Source of the DNA: Massilia psychrophila
GTDB lineage: Bacteria; Pseudomonadota; Gammaproteobacteria; Burkholderiales; Burkholderiaceae_D
Length of the DNA: 64,000 bases
Assembly (NCBI RefSeq): GCF_002760665.1
Contig: NZ_PDOB01000002.1
Location: forward strand, 1-64,000
Reading direction: 5' to 3'
Positions 56,501-64,000 of the stretch are shown here, piece by piece (positions within the stretch are counted from its first letter, which is position 1; every line of letters begins with the position of its first letter). A model generated the notes under the pieces. That model had not been told where the DNA came from. It made no database searches and was given only the letters and a program-made list of their open reading frames with translations. The translations under genes were made by a program, and so were the position numbers.

Positions 56501-56559
56501 AGGCCAATGCCTGGGTTGAACCACGTAGGCTGTACGTCGGCGCACGTTATTCTTTCTGA
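53533..56559 (+). CDS. Oar-like TonB-dependent receptor with carboxypeptidase-like regulatory domain and EF-hand loop
   Basis: 1008 residues from ATG 53533, with GGGAGAA just upstream. A signal peptide (RRSAISLAVGMCFIGAAWAA) is followed by a CarboxypepD_reg-like domain (residues ~35-115: GAEGKPVAGATVKISSPS). A plug with NVYILDGVDVTDSNTGTFGS and the Oar-typical GGIPAEYAGGSGLVSKVIT follows, then a barrel ending RRLYVGARYSF. Oar-like receptors are implicated in protein or large-ligand handling at the outer membrane. Residues 551-562 form a canonical EF-hand loop (DTDRNGTVSPAE) in what should be an external loop, suggesting calcium binding. Codon use is less GC-rich than in neighbours. A terminator follows. 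Confidence 0.92.
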   Translation: MLHSEKQKSRAAMLRRSAISLAVGMCFIGAAWAAESGGLRIKITGAEGKPVAGATVKISSPSSLVTKTAMTEADGSVRVAGLDPASDYKVEVVAPGYSAFSAADVVVVSGQNLSLAYPLGNDNVQRVVVTSSRLAQVDATSATVGTILNLGVVESLPTSRSYQGYLQLVPGVKPSAGGNPSSKSGVNYADIGGATGTSSDNVYILDGVDVTDSNTGTFGSNINSEIIQEQQILTGGIPAEYAGGSGLVSKVITKSGSDELHGSINYYFQNDSLVAKNKNKTSSGFSTYDAAVTLGGPIIKEKLWFFTSYQKKSRDTDVTDVTTGAPLRTVSRNEKLGFAKLTWQPTENDRLVASFFNDPTVISGSTTPTTLNNRDQKQIQGGDNYKVDYTRDMGNLRVNVYAFNHEGQVSTYAADLSTRNDIAFRNASPSPTTAQRSQGGLGSALASSRNRDEIGVSGEYFLETASMGSHTIKAGFSKSNNEYLEDSIVTGPEKARYSSIAAANAGVTFAEFVAAGAGWTGTRGLVVGDVPRFQNAINNSADKAYYLGLLDTDRNGTVSPAEINAYKFASTTGNPTGQVNNYRIREVQAAPYSVKATGKTFYLQDTWTNKKLTVNAGVRAEEWAHFDSKNEQSAKFKWKLAPRLSTVYDLAGDGRSKVWAFVGRYYDPVRTNMSDFAGNLTGPILDEQVHLGDKWLTFRTRGGPQTPDGLIAPTTKTPYTDEFMLGWATSLGKDYTLSAAYTKRATRDILEDYDLELYSDPSLTVATAPHGSAAPGSAYYLPYSYFGYSAKPNSNYVIGTLAGGKRDYQGVEVSLTKAKRDNWQGAASYSWNDAKGNTNSDSNADFQGDWVALDPRAPNAYGPQPGNIKHQVKGYGSYFFNNGIELRGVFNWNSGVLYSRTQLISGRNLPVMDAEYLNGGVIDTFISPGSVGSQTAPAYYTVDVRLKYVYKMTGSQKVEFFFDVFNLLDKQSATSEMPLVAGSGAFKFGQANAWVEPRRLYVGARYSF

Positions 56560-56583
56560 CCTAAAACGTCTTAGTATTTAAAG

Positions 56584-56611
56584 CCGGCCCCGCAAGGGGC
56601 CGGTTTTTTTT
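56584..56611 (+). terminator. Terminator after the Oar-like receptor
   Basis: CCGGCCCC (56584-56591) pairs with GGGGCCGG (56596-56603) around GCAA, followed by eight T. Confidence 0.95.
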
Positions 56612-56732
56612 GGCCTCCCGACAGGGCGCAAGCGGGCGGGATGACATCGTCATGTCGGCGTTACCTACGCTTCGCAGGTAAAATAGCGGGTTGCACCGCC
56701 CCGCCCTCACTTTGTACTGACAGATCACTGTA

Positions 56733-58367
56733 ATGCTGCGAATTAACGAACTGAAATTGCCACTCAATCATAACGAAGCCGAGCTTGAAGCGGCGCTGGT
56801 CACCCGGCTCGGCATTAGCAGGGAAGCGCTGCGCGGCTTCACCGTCTACAAGCGTAGCTACGACGCCCGCAAGCGCAGTGCCATCGTGCTGATCTATACA
56901 ATCCACGCCGAGGTCAAGGACGAAGCGGCTGTACTGGCGCGTCTGAAGCACGACATGCACGTATTGCTGGCGCCTGACACCAACTACCGCTTCGTTGCCG
57001 GCGGCGCGCAGCCGCAGGGCCACGACCGCAACGAGCGCCCGGTGGTGATCGGCACCGGGCCATGCGGGCTGTTCGCCGCGCTGATCCTGGCGCAGATGGG
57101 CCTGCGCCCGCTGATCCTCGAGCGCGGCAAAGTGGTGCGCGAACGCACCGTCGATACTTTCGGATTCTGGCGCAAGCGCGAACTGAACCCCGAGTCGAAC
57201 GTGCAGTTCGGCGAAGGCGGCGCCGGTACTTTTTCGGACGGCAAGCTGTATAGCCAGATCAAGGATCCGAAGCACTACGGCCGCAAGGTGCTGACCGAGT
57301 TCGTCAAGGCCGGCGCGCCCGACGAGATCATGTATGTGAGTAAGCCGCACATCGGCACCTTCCGCCTCGTCAAGATGGTCGAGCAGATGCGCGAGAACAT
57401 CATTGCGCTGGGCGGCGAGTACCGTTTCTCGAGCAAGGTGGTGGACATCGAGATCGAGCGCACTGGCGCCGACCCCACCAGCGGCCAGGTGCGTGCGGTT
57501 GTGCTCGATAGCGGCGAGCGCATCGCCACCCGCCACCTGGTGCTGGCGATCGGCCACAGCGCGCGCGACACCTTCGAGATGCTGCACGAACGCGGCGTCT
57601 ACATCGAGGCCAAGCCGTTTTCGATCGGCTTCCGGGTCGAGCATCCGCAGTCGCTGATCGACACGGCGCGCTTTGGCCCGCACGCCGGCAACAAGATCCT
57701 CGGCGCGGCCGACTACAAGCTGGTGCACCATGCCTCCAACGGCCGCTCGGTATACAGCTTTTGCATGTGCCCAGGCGGCACCGTGGTGGCCGCCGCGTCC
57801 GAGCCGGGCCGGCTGGTCACCAACGGCATGAGCCAGTATTCGCGCAACGAGCGCAACGCCAACAGCGCCATCGTGGTCGGCATTACCCCAAGCGATTATC
57901 CGGGCCACCCGCTGGCCGGCATCGAACTGCAGCGCCGGATCGAGGAAACCGCGTTTGCGCTGGGCGGCGGCACCTACGAGGCGCCGGGCCAGCTGATGGG
58001 CGACTTCGTCAAGGGCCGTGCCTCGACCGAATTTGGCGCGGTGGTGCCGTCATATACGCCGGCGGTGCGGTTGACCGACCTCGGGAGTGCTTTGCCCGAC
58101 TACGCCATCCTGGCCATGCGCGAAGCGTTTCCCGCGTTCGACAAGCAGATCAGGGGCTACTACCAACCCGACGCGCTGCTGACCGGGGTCGAGACGCGCA
58201 CTTCGTCGCCGATCCGCATCAAGCGCCGCGACGACGACCTGCAAAGCCTGAACACGCGCGGGCTGTTCCCGGCCGGCGAAGGCGCCGGTTACGCCGGCGG
58301 CATCCTGTCGGCGGCGGTCGATGGCATCAAGGTAGCCGAAGCGGTGGCGCTGTCGATGGCGAAGTAA
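56733..58367 (+). CDS. FAD-dependent dehydrogenase of the COG2509 type
   Basis: 544 residues. An N-terminal domain of about 100 residues (RINELKLPLNHNEAELEAAL; GFTVYKRSYDARKRSAIVLI) precedes a Rossmann FAD-binding domain, VVIGTGPCGLFAALILAQMG, with its G-x-G-x-x-G near residue 107. Later motifs include QFGEGGAGTFSDGKLYSQI, FCMCPGGTVVAAASEPG and the C-terminal LFPAGEGAGYAGGILSAAVD, which binds FAD again. The family is widespread and conserved, but no member's physiological substrate is known to me. The start ATG 56733 has no strong ribosome binding site. It stands alone between two terminators. Confidence 0.9.
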   Translation: MLRINELKLPLNHNEAELEAALVTRLGISREALRGFTVYKRSYDARKRSAIVLIYTIHAEVKDEAAVLARLKHDMHVLLAPDTNYRFVAGGAQPQGHDRNERPVVIGTGPCGLFAALILAQMGLRPLILERGKVVRERTVDTFGFWRKRELNPESNVQFGEGGAGTFSDGKLYSQIKDPKHYGRKVLTEFVKAGAPDEIMYVSKPHIGTFRLVKMVEQMRENIIALGGEYRFSSKVVDIEIERTGADPTSGQVRAVVLDSGERIATRHLVLAIGHSARDTFEMLHERGVYIEAKPFSIGFRVEHPQSLIDTARFGPHAGNKILGAADYKLVHHASNGRSVYSFCMCPGGTVVAAASEPGRLVTNGMSQYSRNERNANSAIVVGITPSDYPGHPLAGIELQRRIEETAFALGGGTYEAPGQLMGDFVKGRASTEFGAVVPSYTPAVRLTDLGSALPDYAILAMREAFPAFDKQIRGYYQPDALLTGVETRTSSPIRIKRRDDDLQSLNTRGLFPAGEGAGYAGGILSAAVDGIKVAEAVALSMAK

Positions 58368-58452
58368 GGAAATCGGGCGGCAAGCCGCTCGCCTACGGAG
58401 CGATCGGTCCTTGCAGGGACCGATTCCCAAAACATACAGTCAAGTAACAGCG

Positions 58453-58490
58453 AAAACCCCTCGGCAGCGTCAGCTTCCGAGGGGTTTTTT
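58453..58490. terminator. Bidirectional terminator
   Basis: AAAACCCCTCGG (58453-58464) pairs with CCGAGGGGTTTT (58477-58488), then T. It ends the plus-strand dehydrogenase and also lies at the 3' end of the decayed minus-strand gene. A second hairpin, ATCGGTCC with GGACCGAT (58403-58424), sits between it and the stop codon. Confidence 0.9.
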
Positions 58491-58495
58491 CGATG

Positions 58496-59178
58496 GCAGC
58501 ACCGGCCGCAGCCTCGAATGTCGGGAAGCTTGTCGACGGGCGGCTCGGTCAGGGAGGCGTTGCCCAAGATGAGAGTCAGCGTCGACACCCCCGTTCTCCT
58601 TGTAATGCTGGCCGGGCTGAACGCTTTTTTCAGTGTCGGGGCGACGCGAACTGCGGTGACGTCCAGGGTGTCCATCGCCGCCGCCGCCAGATTATTGCCG
58701 TTACAAGTTTGCAAGGTGCCAGCGGGCAAAGTGTTGACATAGCAACCCGCCGCCGCAGGTATTGCTGCCATAGCCGGCAACCTTCACGCCGTTGGGTAAA
58801 TTGTCGACCAGCGGCGGCGACAAGGTGGCGGGAGCACTGGCAGAATTGCTCAGAGTGAGCGTGAGCGTCGACCTGCCGCCCTGGGCGATGGTCGCCGGGC
58901 TGAAGGCCTTGCCGAGCGTGGGCGGCACCGCGCACGTGGCGACCGACACGTTCGAGTCCAGCGTGACGGCGCCGTTTTGCGCCAGGGCCCTGCCTGCAAG
59001 GGTCGCGTTGGTCGTCAGGCCCCGGCACCAGCGTCAATCCGACGAGATCGGTTGGTACGCCAAACGTCGTATCGCAGGCCTGACTCGCCAGGGCGTTATA
59101 GGCGGTTGTATTGGCATTTTGAGCCAGCGCCGCTACCGCGTCCGCAGCATGAATGACGCCGCTGAAGGCACGCTCTGG
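58496..59178 (-). pseudogene. Decayed surface-protein gene: DUF3494 (ice-binding-like) plus AFSPATI-type repeats
   Basis: Reading the minus strand from 59178, one frame gives ERAFSGVIHAADAVAALAQN and later DTTFGVPTDLVGLTLVPG, which resemble the middle of DUF3494 domains. After a frame break near 59020 a second frame gives TTNATLAGRALAQNGAVTLD, the end of such a domain, then PTLGKAFSPATIAQGGRSTL and PPLVDNLPNGVKVAGYGSNT, a DUF11/DUF7933-like repeat. After another break near 58745 a third frame gives CYVNTLPAGTLQTCNGNNLA and a second copy, PTLKKAFSPASITRRTGVST. The missing segments at both breaks point to internal deletions. There is no intact start and stops lie upstream, so this is a remnant of a large exported protein. 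Confidence 0.75.
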
Positions 59179-59302
59179 TTATTACAGGTTTTTCTTTCCG
59201 AGCCATTCACCCTGTGCTATCCCGGCAACCTGGAAGCACAAGCCGCGTGCGCGCCAACGACGGCTTCCAGGCTACTGCCGCCAAACTTAAAAAACGGCGC
59301 CG

Positions 59303-60268
59303 CTACAGCCAGCCGGATCGCTTGAAGCGCCGGTACAGCACGAAGCACACGGTGAGCATGATGCCGACCGCCATCGGATAGCCGTACTTCCATTCGAGCT
59401 CCGGCATGAACTTGAAATTCATGCCCCACAGGCCGGCGAACGCCGTCACGACCGCGAAGATCGCCGCCCACGCTGCCAGCCGCTTGTTCACCTCGTTTTC
59501 GTCGATCGCCACCATCGACAGATTGACCTGGATGGCGGTGCTGATGGTGTCGCGGATGGTGTCTAGGCTCGAAGCGATGCGGTACAGGTGGTCGTGAACG
59601 TCGCGGAAGTACTCCCCGGTGCCGACGCACATGGCCGGCACGCGGCCGCCATACAGCCGCCCCACGCTTTCCATCAGGGGCGACACCGCGCGGCGCAGTA
59701 CCAGCACCTTGGCCTTGAGCTCATACAAATGCTCGATGTTGGCGCGCTGCGAGCCGCGGATGAAGATGCGGTCCTCGATCGTTTCGAGTTCGGTCTCGAG
59801 CATGTCGACCACCGGGAAATAGCGGTCGACGACGGCGTCCATCAGCGCATACAGCACGAAGGCGGCGCCGAGCGCCAGCAGGTGCGGCTCGCGCTCGGCG
59901 CGCGCGCGCACGCCGAGAAAGCCTTGCGAAGCGTTCAGGCGCGAAGACAGCACGTAGTTGGGGCCGACGAACACGTCCACTTCGCCGATCACCAATTTGC
60001 CGTCCTTCAGTTCGACCGTCTGCATTACCGCGAACAGCGAGTCGCCGTACTCCTCGACCTTGGGGCGCTGGTTGCCGCGCCGGGCGTCTTCGATCGCCAG
60101 TTCGTGCAGGCCGAACTCTTTCTGCATGACCGCCAGCTCTTCCGGCGCCGGCTCGCGCAGCGCAACCCAGACGAACGTGTCGGGCCGGTCGAGGTAATCG
60201 CTGATTTCCTCGATCGGTATGTCGGACAGTTTTTTGCCTGCCTGGTAGGCGACGCAATTGATCAGCAT
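59303..60268 (-). CDS. corA: Magnesium/cobalt transporter CorA
   Basis: 321 residues from ATG 60268; ATG 60274 two codons earlier is possible. It is a homopentameric Mg2+ channel of the inner membrane. A large cytoplasmic N-terminal domain (HELAIEDARRGNQRPKVEEY; VDRYFPVVDMLETELETIED) is followed by two C-terminal membrane helices with the signature GMN in AGLWGMNFKFMPELEW between them. The last helix is AVGIMLTVCFVLYRRFKRSG. It lies 70 bp downstream of ntrC on the same strand. Confidence 0.96.
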   Translation of the reverse strand: MLINCVAYQAGKKLSDIPIEEISDYLDRPDTFVWVALREPAPEELAVMQKEFGLHELAIEDARRGNQRPKVEEYGDSLFAVMQTVELKDGKLVIGEVDVFVGPNYVLSSRLNASQGFLGVRARAEREPHLLALGAAFVLYALMDAVVDRYFPVVDMLETELETIEDRIFIRGSQRANIEHLYELKAKVLVLRRAVSPLMESVGRLYGGRVPAMCVGTGEYFRDVHDHLYRIASSLDTIRDTISTAIQVNLSMVAIDENEVNKRLAAWAAIFAVVTAFAGLWGMNFKFMPELEWKYGYPMAVGIMLTVCFVLYRRFKRSGWL

Positions 60269-60346
60269 GGGCATCCACTATAGCCGGGGCCAAGCGCCCC
60301 GATGCGAGAGCTTACTATATCGGAGCACCGGGTGCGAGACAGTGCC

Positions 60347-61858
60347 CTACTCGTCCTTGGCGCCGTCGATGCCCAGTTCGGCGATCTTGCGGGTAATAGT
60401 GTTGCGGCCGATCCCGAGCCGCACGGCGGCGTCGTTCTTGCGCCCGTGGGTGTGTTTCAGCGCTGTCTTGATCAGCGCCGATTCGAACTGCCGGCCCAGC
60501 ACGTCCATCACCTCGGACTGGCCGGCGCTGAGCATGCTGGCGGCCTGCATTTCGAGCAGGCCGATCCAGCCAGCCGCTGCGTTAAAATCCGCCAGGGCCG
60601 GCGCCGCCGCCGCAACCGGGTGGATCAGCACGTGGCCGCCCGCATGGGCGCCGCGCTGGCCGCCAGAAAATTCGATCGGCGCCGGCGCCGGCTCGGTGCC
60701 CTCGGGCGCCTGCGTCAGTTCGAGCGGCAGGTCCTTGATGTCGACCGTCTGGCCAGGCGCCATCACGGTGATCCAGTTGCACAGGTTTTCCAGCTGGCGC
60801 ACGTTACCCGGCAGGTCGAGCCCGGACAAGAACTGCAGCGCGCCGTCGCTCATGCGCTTCGCTTCGACCCCTAGCTGGCGCGCACTCTGCACCAGGAAGT
60901 AGCGCACCAAAAGAGGGATATCCTCGCGCCGCTCCCGCAAACTGGGCAGGCGCAGGCGGATCACGTTGAGGCGGTGGTACAGGTCTTCGCGGAACAGGCC
61001 GTCGCGCACGCGCTGCTCGAGGTTCTGGTGGGTGGCGGTGATGACGCGCACGTTCGCCTTCATCGGCTGGTGTCCGCCGACGCGGTAGAAGTGGCCGTCC
61101 GACAGTACCCGCAGCAGCCGGGTTTGCAAGTCGAACGGCATGTCGCCGATTTCGTCGAGGAACAGGGTGCCGCCCTCGGCCTGCTCGAAGCGGCCGCGCC
61201 GCGTGGCCTGGGCGCCGGTGAAGGCGCCGCGCTCGTGGCCGAACAGCTCCGACTCGAGCAGGTCCTTCGGGATTGCCGCTGTATTGAGGGCGATGAACGG
61301 CTGCTGCGCGCGCGGGCTGTGCTTGTGCAGCGCGCGCGCCACGAGTTCCTTGCCGGTGCCCGATTCGCCCGTGATCAGCACCGTCACGTTCGACTGCGAC
61401 AGGCGGCCGATGGCGCGAAATACTTCCTGCATGGCCGGCGCCTGGCCGAGGATTTCGGGGGTCTCAGTTGGCCCGGATTCGACGCTCGTCTCGCGCAGGC
61501 TTTCTTCCAGCGCGCGGCGAATCAGCTCGACCGCCTTGTCGATGTCGAACGGCTTGGCAAGGTATTCGAAGGCGCCGCCCTGGAACGCGGCGACGGCCGA
61601 GTCGAGGTCGGAAAACGCGGTGATGATGATGACCGGCAGGCCCGGGTAGCGCGCCTTGACGGCTGCCAGCAGGCCGAGGCCCGATTCGCCCGGCATGCGG
61701 ATGTCGGACACCAGCACCTGCGGTGTTTCGGTCTCGAGCGCGGCCATCGCATCGCGGGCGTTGGAAAAGCTGCGGGTGGCCAGGTTCTCGCGCGCCAGTG
61801 CTTTTTCCAGCACCCAGCGGATCGACGCGTCGTCGTCGACTATCCAGATCGGTTTCAT
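60347..61858 (-). CDS. ntrC: Nitrogen regulation response regulator NtrC
   Basis: 503 residues. It is a sigma54-dependent activator of nitrogen-limitation genes. The receiver domain starts KPIWIVDDDASIRWVLEKAL, with phospho-acceptor Asp52 in LVSDIRMPG. The central AAA+ domain (about 140-380) has GESGTGKELVARAL, the sigma54-contacting GAFTGA loop in HERGAFTGAQA, and GTLFLDEIGDMP. A Fis-type helix-turn-helix ends the protein (GRKNDAAVRLGIGRNTITRK). A linker of about 60 residues before the helix-turn-helix is longer than in enterobacteria. It is 72 bp downstream of ntrB. Confidence 0.97.
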   Translation of the reverse strand: MKPIWIVDDDASIRWVLEKALARENLATRSFSNARDAMAALETETPQVLVSDIRMPGESGLGLLAAVKARYPGLPVIIITAFSDLDSAVAAFQGGAFEYLAKPFDIDKAVELIRRALEESLRETSVESGPTETPEILGQAPAMQEVFRAIGRLSQSNVTVLITGESGTGKELVARALHKHSPRAQQPFIALNTAAIPKDLLESELFGHERGAFTGAQATRRGRFEQAEGGTLFLDEIGDMPFDLQTRLLRVLSDGHFYRVGGHQPMKANVRVITATHQNLEQRVRDGLFREDLYHRLNVIRLRLPSLRERREDIPLLVRYFLVQSARQLGVEAKRMSDGALQFLSGLDLPGNVRQLENLCNWITVMAPGQTVDIKDLPLELTQAPEGTEPAPAPIEFSGGQRGAHAGGHVLIHPVAAAAPALADFNAAAGWIGLLEMQAASMLSAGQSEVMDVLGRQFESALIKTALKHTHGRKNDAAVRLGIGRNTITRKIAELGIDGAKDE

Positions 61859-61930
61859 GTATTCGCGCTTCCCCGCAATATGGATCTTCGATTGTGTGGG
61901 ATCCGTCTTCAGGCATTTCGCGTACGTTCC

Positions 61931-63001
61931 TTATGGCAAAGGCAGCAAAATCCTGAAGTCCGTCAATCCAGGCCGGCTCTCGCATTCGATCACGCCCAGG
62001 TGCTGTTGCACGAAGGTCTGAGCCAATGTCAGCCCCAGCCCGCTGCCGCCGTCCCTGCCCGACACCAGCGGGTAGAAAATACGATCGCGGATCTGGGGTG
62101 AGATGCCCGGTCCATTGTCGATGATATGCAAGTCTAATGCCAGCCCGTAGCGGACCTTGGCCAACGTCACCTGGCGCGCCACTCTGGTGTGGAAAACCAG
62201 CTCGGCGTCGCCGGCTTCGATACGAAGATGGAGGGCCTGGGCAGCATTGCGCGCAATGTTGAGCACCGCCTGGATCAACTGCTCCATATCGCCGCGAAAT
62301 TCCGGGATCGAGGCGTCGTAGTCGCGCCGGATCGACAGGCCGCTGGGAAACTCGGCCAGCATCAGGCTGCGCACCCGCTCGCACACCTCGTGGATGTTGA
62401 CGTCGCCGACGATGTGCGGGCGGCGGTGCGGCGCCAGCAGGCGGTCGACCAGCGTCTGCAGCCGGTCGGCTTCCTTGATGATGACCTGGGTGTATTCGCG
62501 CAGCGCCACCAGGTGCACCGCCGGCAGCTCCAGTTCGAGCAACTGGGCGGCGCCGCGGATGCCGCCCAGCGGGTTCTTGATTTCATGCGCCAGGTTGCGG
62601 ATCAGTTCCTTGTTGACCTGGCTCTGGTCGAGGATGCGCTCTTCGCGGTCGAGTTTCAACTGCTGGACGTTCTCGCGCAGCTCGATGACGATCTCGTTAC
62701 CGGTGGCGCTGACGATGCTGTGCACCTGCAACGGCTCGCGCCCGATGCGCTCGAGCGTCAGGTCCTGGCGCAGGTCGGCGTACTTGTGCTCCAGCGCTTG
62801 CTGGCACAGGCCGTCCAGTTCATCGGCGTTGACGAACAGCGCCGTCAGCTGCAGCCGCGAGAGCGCCTTCAGGGAACTTTCGAGCAGGTGCTCGGCGGCC
62901 GTATTGGCATAGGTGATGCGCCCGTCGGCGCCGACCAGCAGCACCGCCGACGCCAGTAAATCGAGGCCGGCGAACGCCGAGCGCGATGCAAGGTCTGTCA
63001 T
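61931..63001 (-). CDS. ntrB: Nitrogen regulation sensor kinase NtrB (NRII)
   Basis: 356 residues, soluble. It phosphorylates NtrC under nitrogen limitation and dephosphorylates it when PII is bound. A PAS-like N-terminal domain (VLLVGADGRITYANTAAEHL) is followed by the H-box with phospho-acceptor His139 in NLAHEIKNPLGGIRGAAQLL and the ATPase domain (NIARNAAQAL as N-box, HIIDNGPGISPQIRDRIFYP, GGSGLGLTLAQTFVQQHLG). It starts 7 bp after the DUF4124 gene, so the two are co-transcribed. Confidence 0.97.
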   Translation of the reverse strand: MTDLASRSAFAGLDLLASAVLLVGADGRITYANTAAEHLLESSLKALSRLQLTALFVNADELDGLCQQALEHKYADLRQDLTLERIGREPLQVHSIVSATGNEIVIELRENVQQLKLDREERILDQSQVNKELIRNLAHEIKNPLGGIRGAAQLLELELPAVHLVALREYTQVIIKEADRLQTLVDRLLAPHRRPHIVGDVNIHEVCERVRSLMLAEFPSGLSIRRDYDASIPEFRGDMEQLIQAVLNIARNAAQALHLRIEAGDAELVFHTRVARQVTLAKVRYGLALDLHIIDNGPGISPQIRDRIFYPLVSGRDGGSGLGLTLAQTFVQQHLGVIECESRPGLTDFRILLPLP

Positions 63002-63008
63002 TTGACTG

Positions 63009-63542
63009 TCATTTGATATTCGCGATTTCGCGCTTGAGGGCGTCGACGTTTTTTTCGGCGCGGCCGATGTTGTCCTTCAAGTGGGCCACGCGATCGAGAT
63101 ACTTGGCGTAATTGCGCTCGTTGCCCTGGCGCTCGGGCTCGCCGCCATTGAACTCGCGCCGCAGCTCGGTCAGCTTGCTTTCCTCGCTGCGCAATTCGTC
63201 GTTGAGGATCTCGCGGCGGTCGTCGTCGCGAGCGCGCTGCTGGGAGGTATTTACCTTCGGGAAGTCGGACGGCGCGGCCGGCGCAGCCGCACCGGCAACG
63301 CGGGCCGGCGCGCCGGCGCGCCGCGCCGGCCCTGGAATGGCGGTGGTCGCGCCGCTTGATGGCAAGTCGAGGGTCTTGCAATTGGGCCGCGCAGTATCGG
63401 TGTACAAGGTGGCGCCGCCGGCATCGACGCACTTGTAGACCGCCTGGGCGCGCGCGGCGCCGGGCAGCGCCAGCGCCAGCGCGGCCAGCACGGACACCTT
63501 GATGCGGCTTGCGAAAAACCTCGTTGTCATTAATGTCAGCAT
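63009..63542 (-). CDS. DUF4124 domain protein with C-terminal coiled coil
   Basis: 177 residues from ATG 63542; ATG 63530 is an alternative. It has a signal peptide (RIKVSVLAALALALPGAARA), then a DUF4124 domain (AQAVYKCVDAGGATLYTDTA) with two Cys that could pair, an Ala/Pro-rich linker, and a charged helical C-terminus likely to form a coiled coil (DELRSEESKLTELRREFNGG). It is probably periplasmic. Function is unknown, but in related bacteria such genes commonly sit between glnA and ntrB, as here. It is separated from ntrB by 7 bp. Confidence 0.88.
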   Translation of the reverse strand: MLTLMTTRFFASRIKVSVLAALALALPGAARAQAVYKCVDAGGATLYTDTARPNCKTLDLPSSGATTAIPGPARRAGAPARVAGAAAPAAPSDFPKVNTSQQRARDDDRREILNDELRSEESKLTELRREFNGGEPERQGNERNYAKYLDRVAHLKDNIGRAEKNVDALKREIANIK

Positions 63543-63608
63543 GGGATCACGGCGATGCGTACTCAAAATAGATTCAGCCCGAATATACAACATCGATTGC
63601 CGCGTCTA

Positions 63609-63648
63609 TCAAAAAAAACGGGAAAAGCCGTGGCTTTTCCCGTTTTTT
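63609..63648 (-). terminator. Terminator after glnA
   Basis: On the minus strand AACGGGAAAAGCC pairs with GGCTTTTCCCGTT over 13 bp around a very short loop (63644-63617), followed by eight T. It separates glnA from the DUF4124-ntrB-ntrC group. Confidence 0.92.
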
Positions 63649-63733
63649 ACACCTTGTTTACACATTCGATGACAGCACGATCACAGCTGCTGACATCTGC
63701 ATAACGCTTTCACGACATTTACGACTGTTTCGC

Positions 63734-64000
63734 TTACAGCGAGTAGTACATGTCGAATTCGACCGGGTGGGTCGTCATGCGCATGCGCTGCACGTCCTGC
63801 ATTTTCAGTTCGATGTAGGCATCGATCATGGAGTTGCTGAAGACGCCGCCGCGGGTGAGGAACTCGCGGTCCTTGTCGAGGTTCTCGAGTGCTTCTTCGA
63901 GCGATGCACAGACGGTCGGGATCAGCGCGTCTTCTTCCGGCGGCAGGTGGTACAGGTCTTTCGACGCCGCTTCGCCCGGGTGGATCTTGTTGGCGATGCC
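63734..64000 (-). CDS. glnA: Glutamine synthetase, C-terminal fragment (runs off window)
   Basis: The last 88 codons of an ORF that enters from the right edge and ends at TAA 63736-63734. The product includes [40 protein letters not shown] and [17 protein letters not shown], which are the C-terminus of type I glutamine synthetase. The adenylylated Tyr, target of the GlnE protein in this window, lies further upstream and is outside the window. The order glnA, DUF4124, ntrB, ntrC forms the nitrogen-assimilation control cluster. Confidence 0.95.
   Translation of the reverse strand, partial: GIANKIHPGEAASKDLYHLPPEEDALIPTVCASLEEALENLDKDREFLTRGGVFSNSMIDAYIELKMQDVQRMRMTTHPVEFDMYYSL

Overview
The window is about 64 kb of high-GC (roughly 63-66 %) DNA from a Gram-negative betaproteobacterium. 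Gene content and order fit Oxalobacteraceae, most likely the Massilia/Duganella/Telluria group. The evidence is the core blocks rimP-nusA-infB-rbfA-truB-typA, scpB-rluB, yhdP-nitrilase-tldD divergent from glnE, tkt-gap, and glnA-(DUF4124)-ntrB-ntrC, together with five intact TonB-dependent receptors (TBDRs). The genus is an inference from layout; no similarity search was run.

Layout. 1-1258 (-): the N-terminal part of a beta-helix lipoprotein that runs off the left edge. 1.7-5.2 kb (+): a TBDR followed closely by a Tat-exported glycerophosphodiesterase. 5.4-6.9 kb (+): an outer-membrane barrel protein plus a TlpA-type thioredoxin. 7.1-20 kb (-): information-processing genes typA, truB, rbfA, infB, nusA, rimP, rluB, scpB, then glucokinase. 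20.2-25.8 kb (-): a complete four-gene peptide/solute ABC importer. 26.2-29.0 kb (-): second TBDR. 29.2-30.5 kb (-): a class I DAHP synthase with its leader. 30.8-33.7 kb (+): third TBDR. 33.9-40.4 kb (-): tldD, a nitrilase and yhdP. 40.6-43.4 kb (+): glnE. 43.4-46.0 kb (-): a two-gene cassette of an adenylate-forming ligase and an opine dehydrogenase. 46.1-48.9 kb (-): fourth TBDR. 49.2-52.3 kb (-): gap and tkt. 52.4-58.4 kb (+): rsmE, an Oar-like TBDR and an FAD-dependent dehydrogenase. 58.5-59.2 kb (-): a decayed surface-protein gene. 59.3-64 kb (-): corA, ntrC, ntrB, a DUF4124 protein and the 3' end of glnA.

How the genes work together. The 7-18 kb block is translation, transcription and ribosome assembly (IF2, NusA, RimP, RbfA, TruB, RluB, TypA). 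Two intrinsic terminators inside it, one in the rimP leader and one between infB and rbfA, suggest attenuation or differential expression within the operon. glnA, ntrB, ntrC and glnE form the nitrogen-control set. The TBDRs, the Tat phosphodiesterase and the ABC importer point to a nutrient-scavenging lifestyle.

The strongest regulatory observation is upstream of the DAHP synthase gene. It comprises a sigma70-like promoter, a 22-residue ORF with a Phe-Phe-Phe run, a segment able to form an antiterminator, and a perfect terminator hairpin with a T tract: the full architecture of a phenylalanine attenuator. Other notable items are the opine-dehydrogenase/ligase pair, an EF-hand loop inside the Oar-like receptor, and two gene remnants that gene callers would miss: a TBDR C-terminus at 26.0-26.1 kb and a DUF3494-type surface protein at 58.5-59.2 kb. 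I saw no tRNA, rRNA, CRISPR array or intact insertion sequence.
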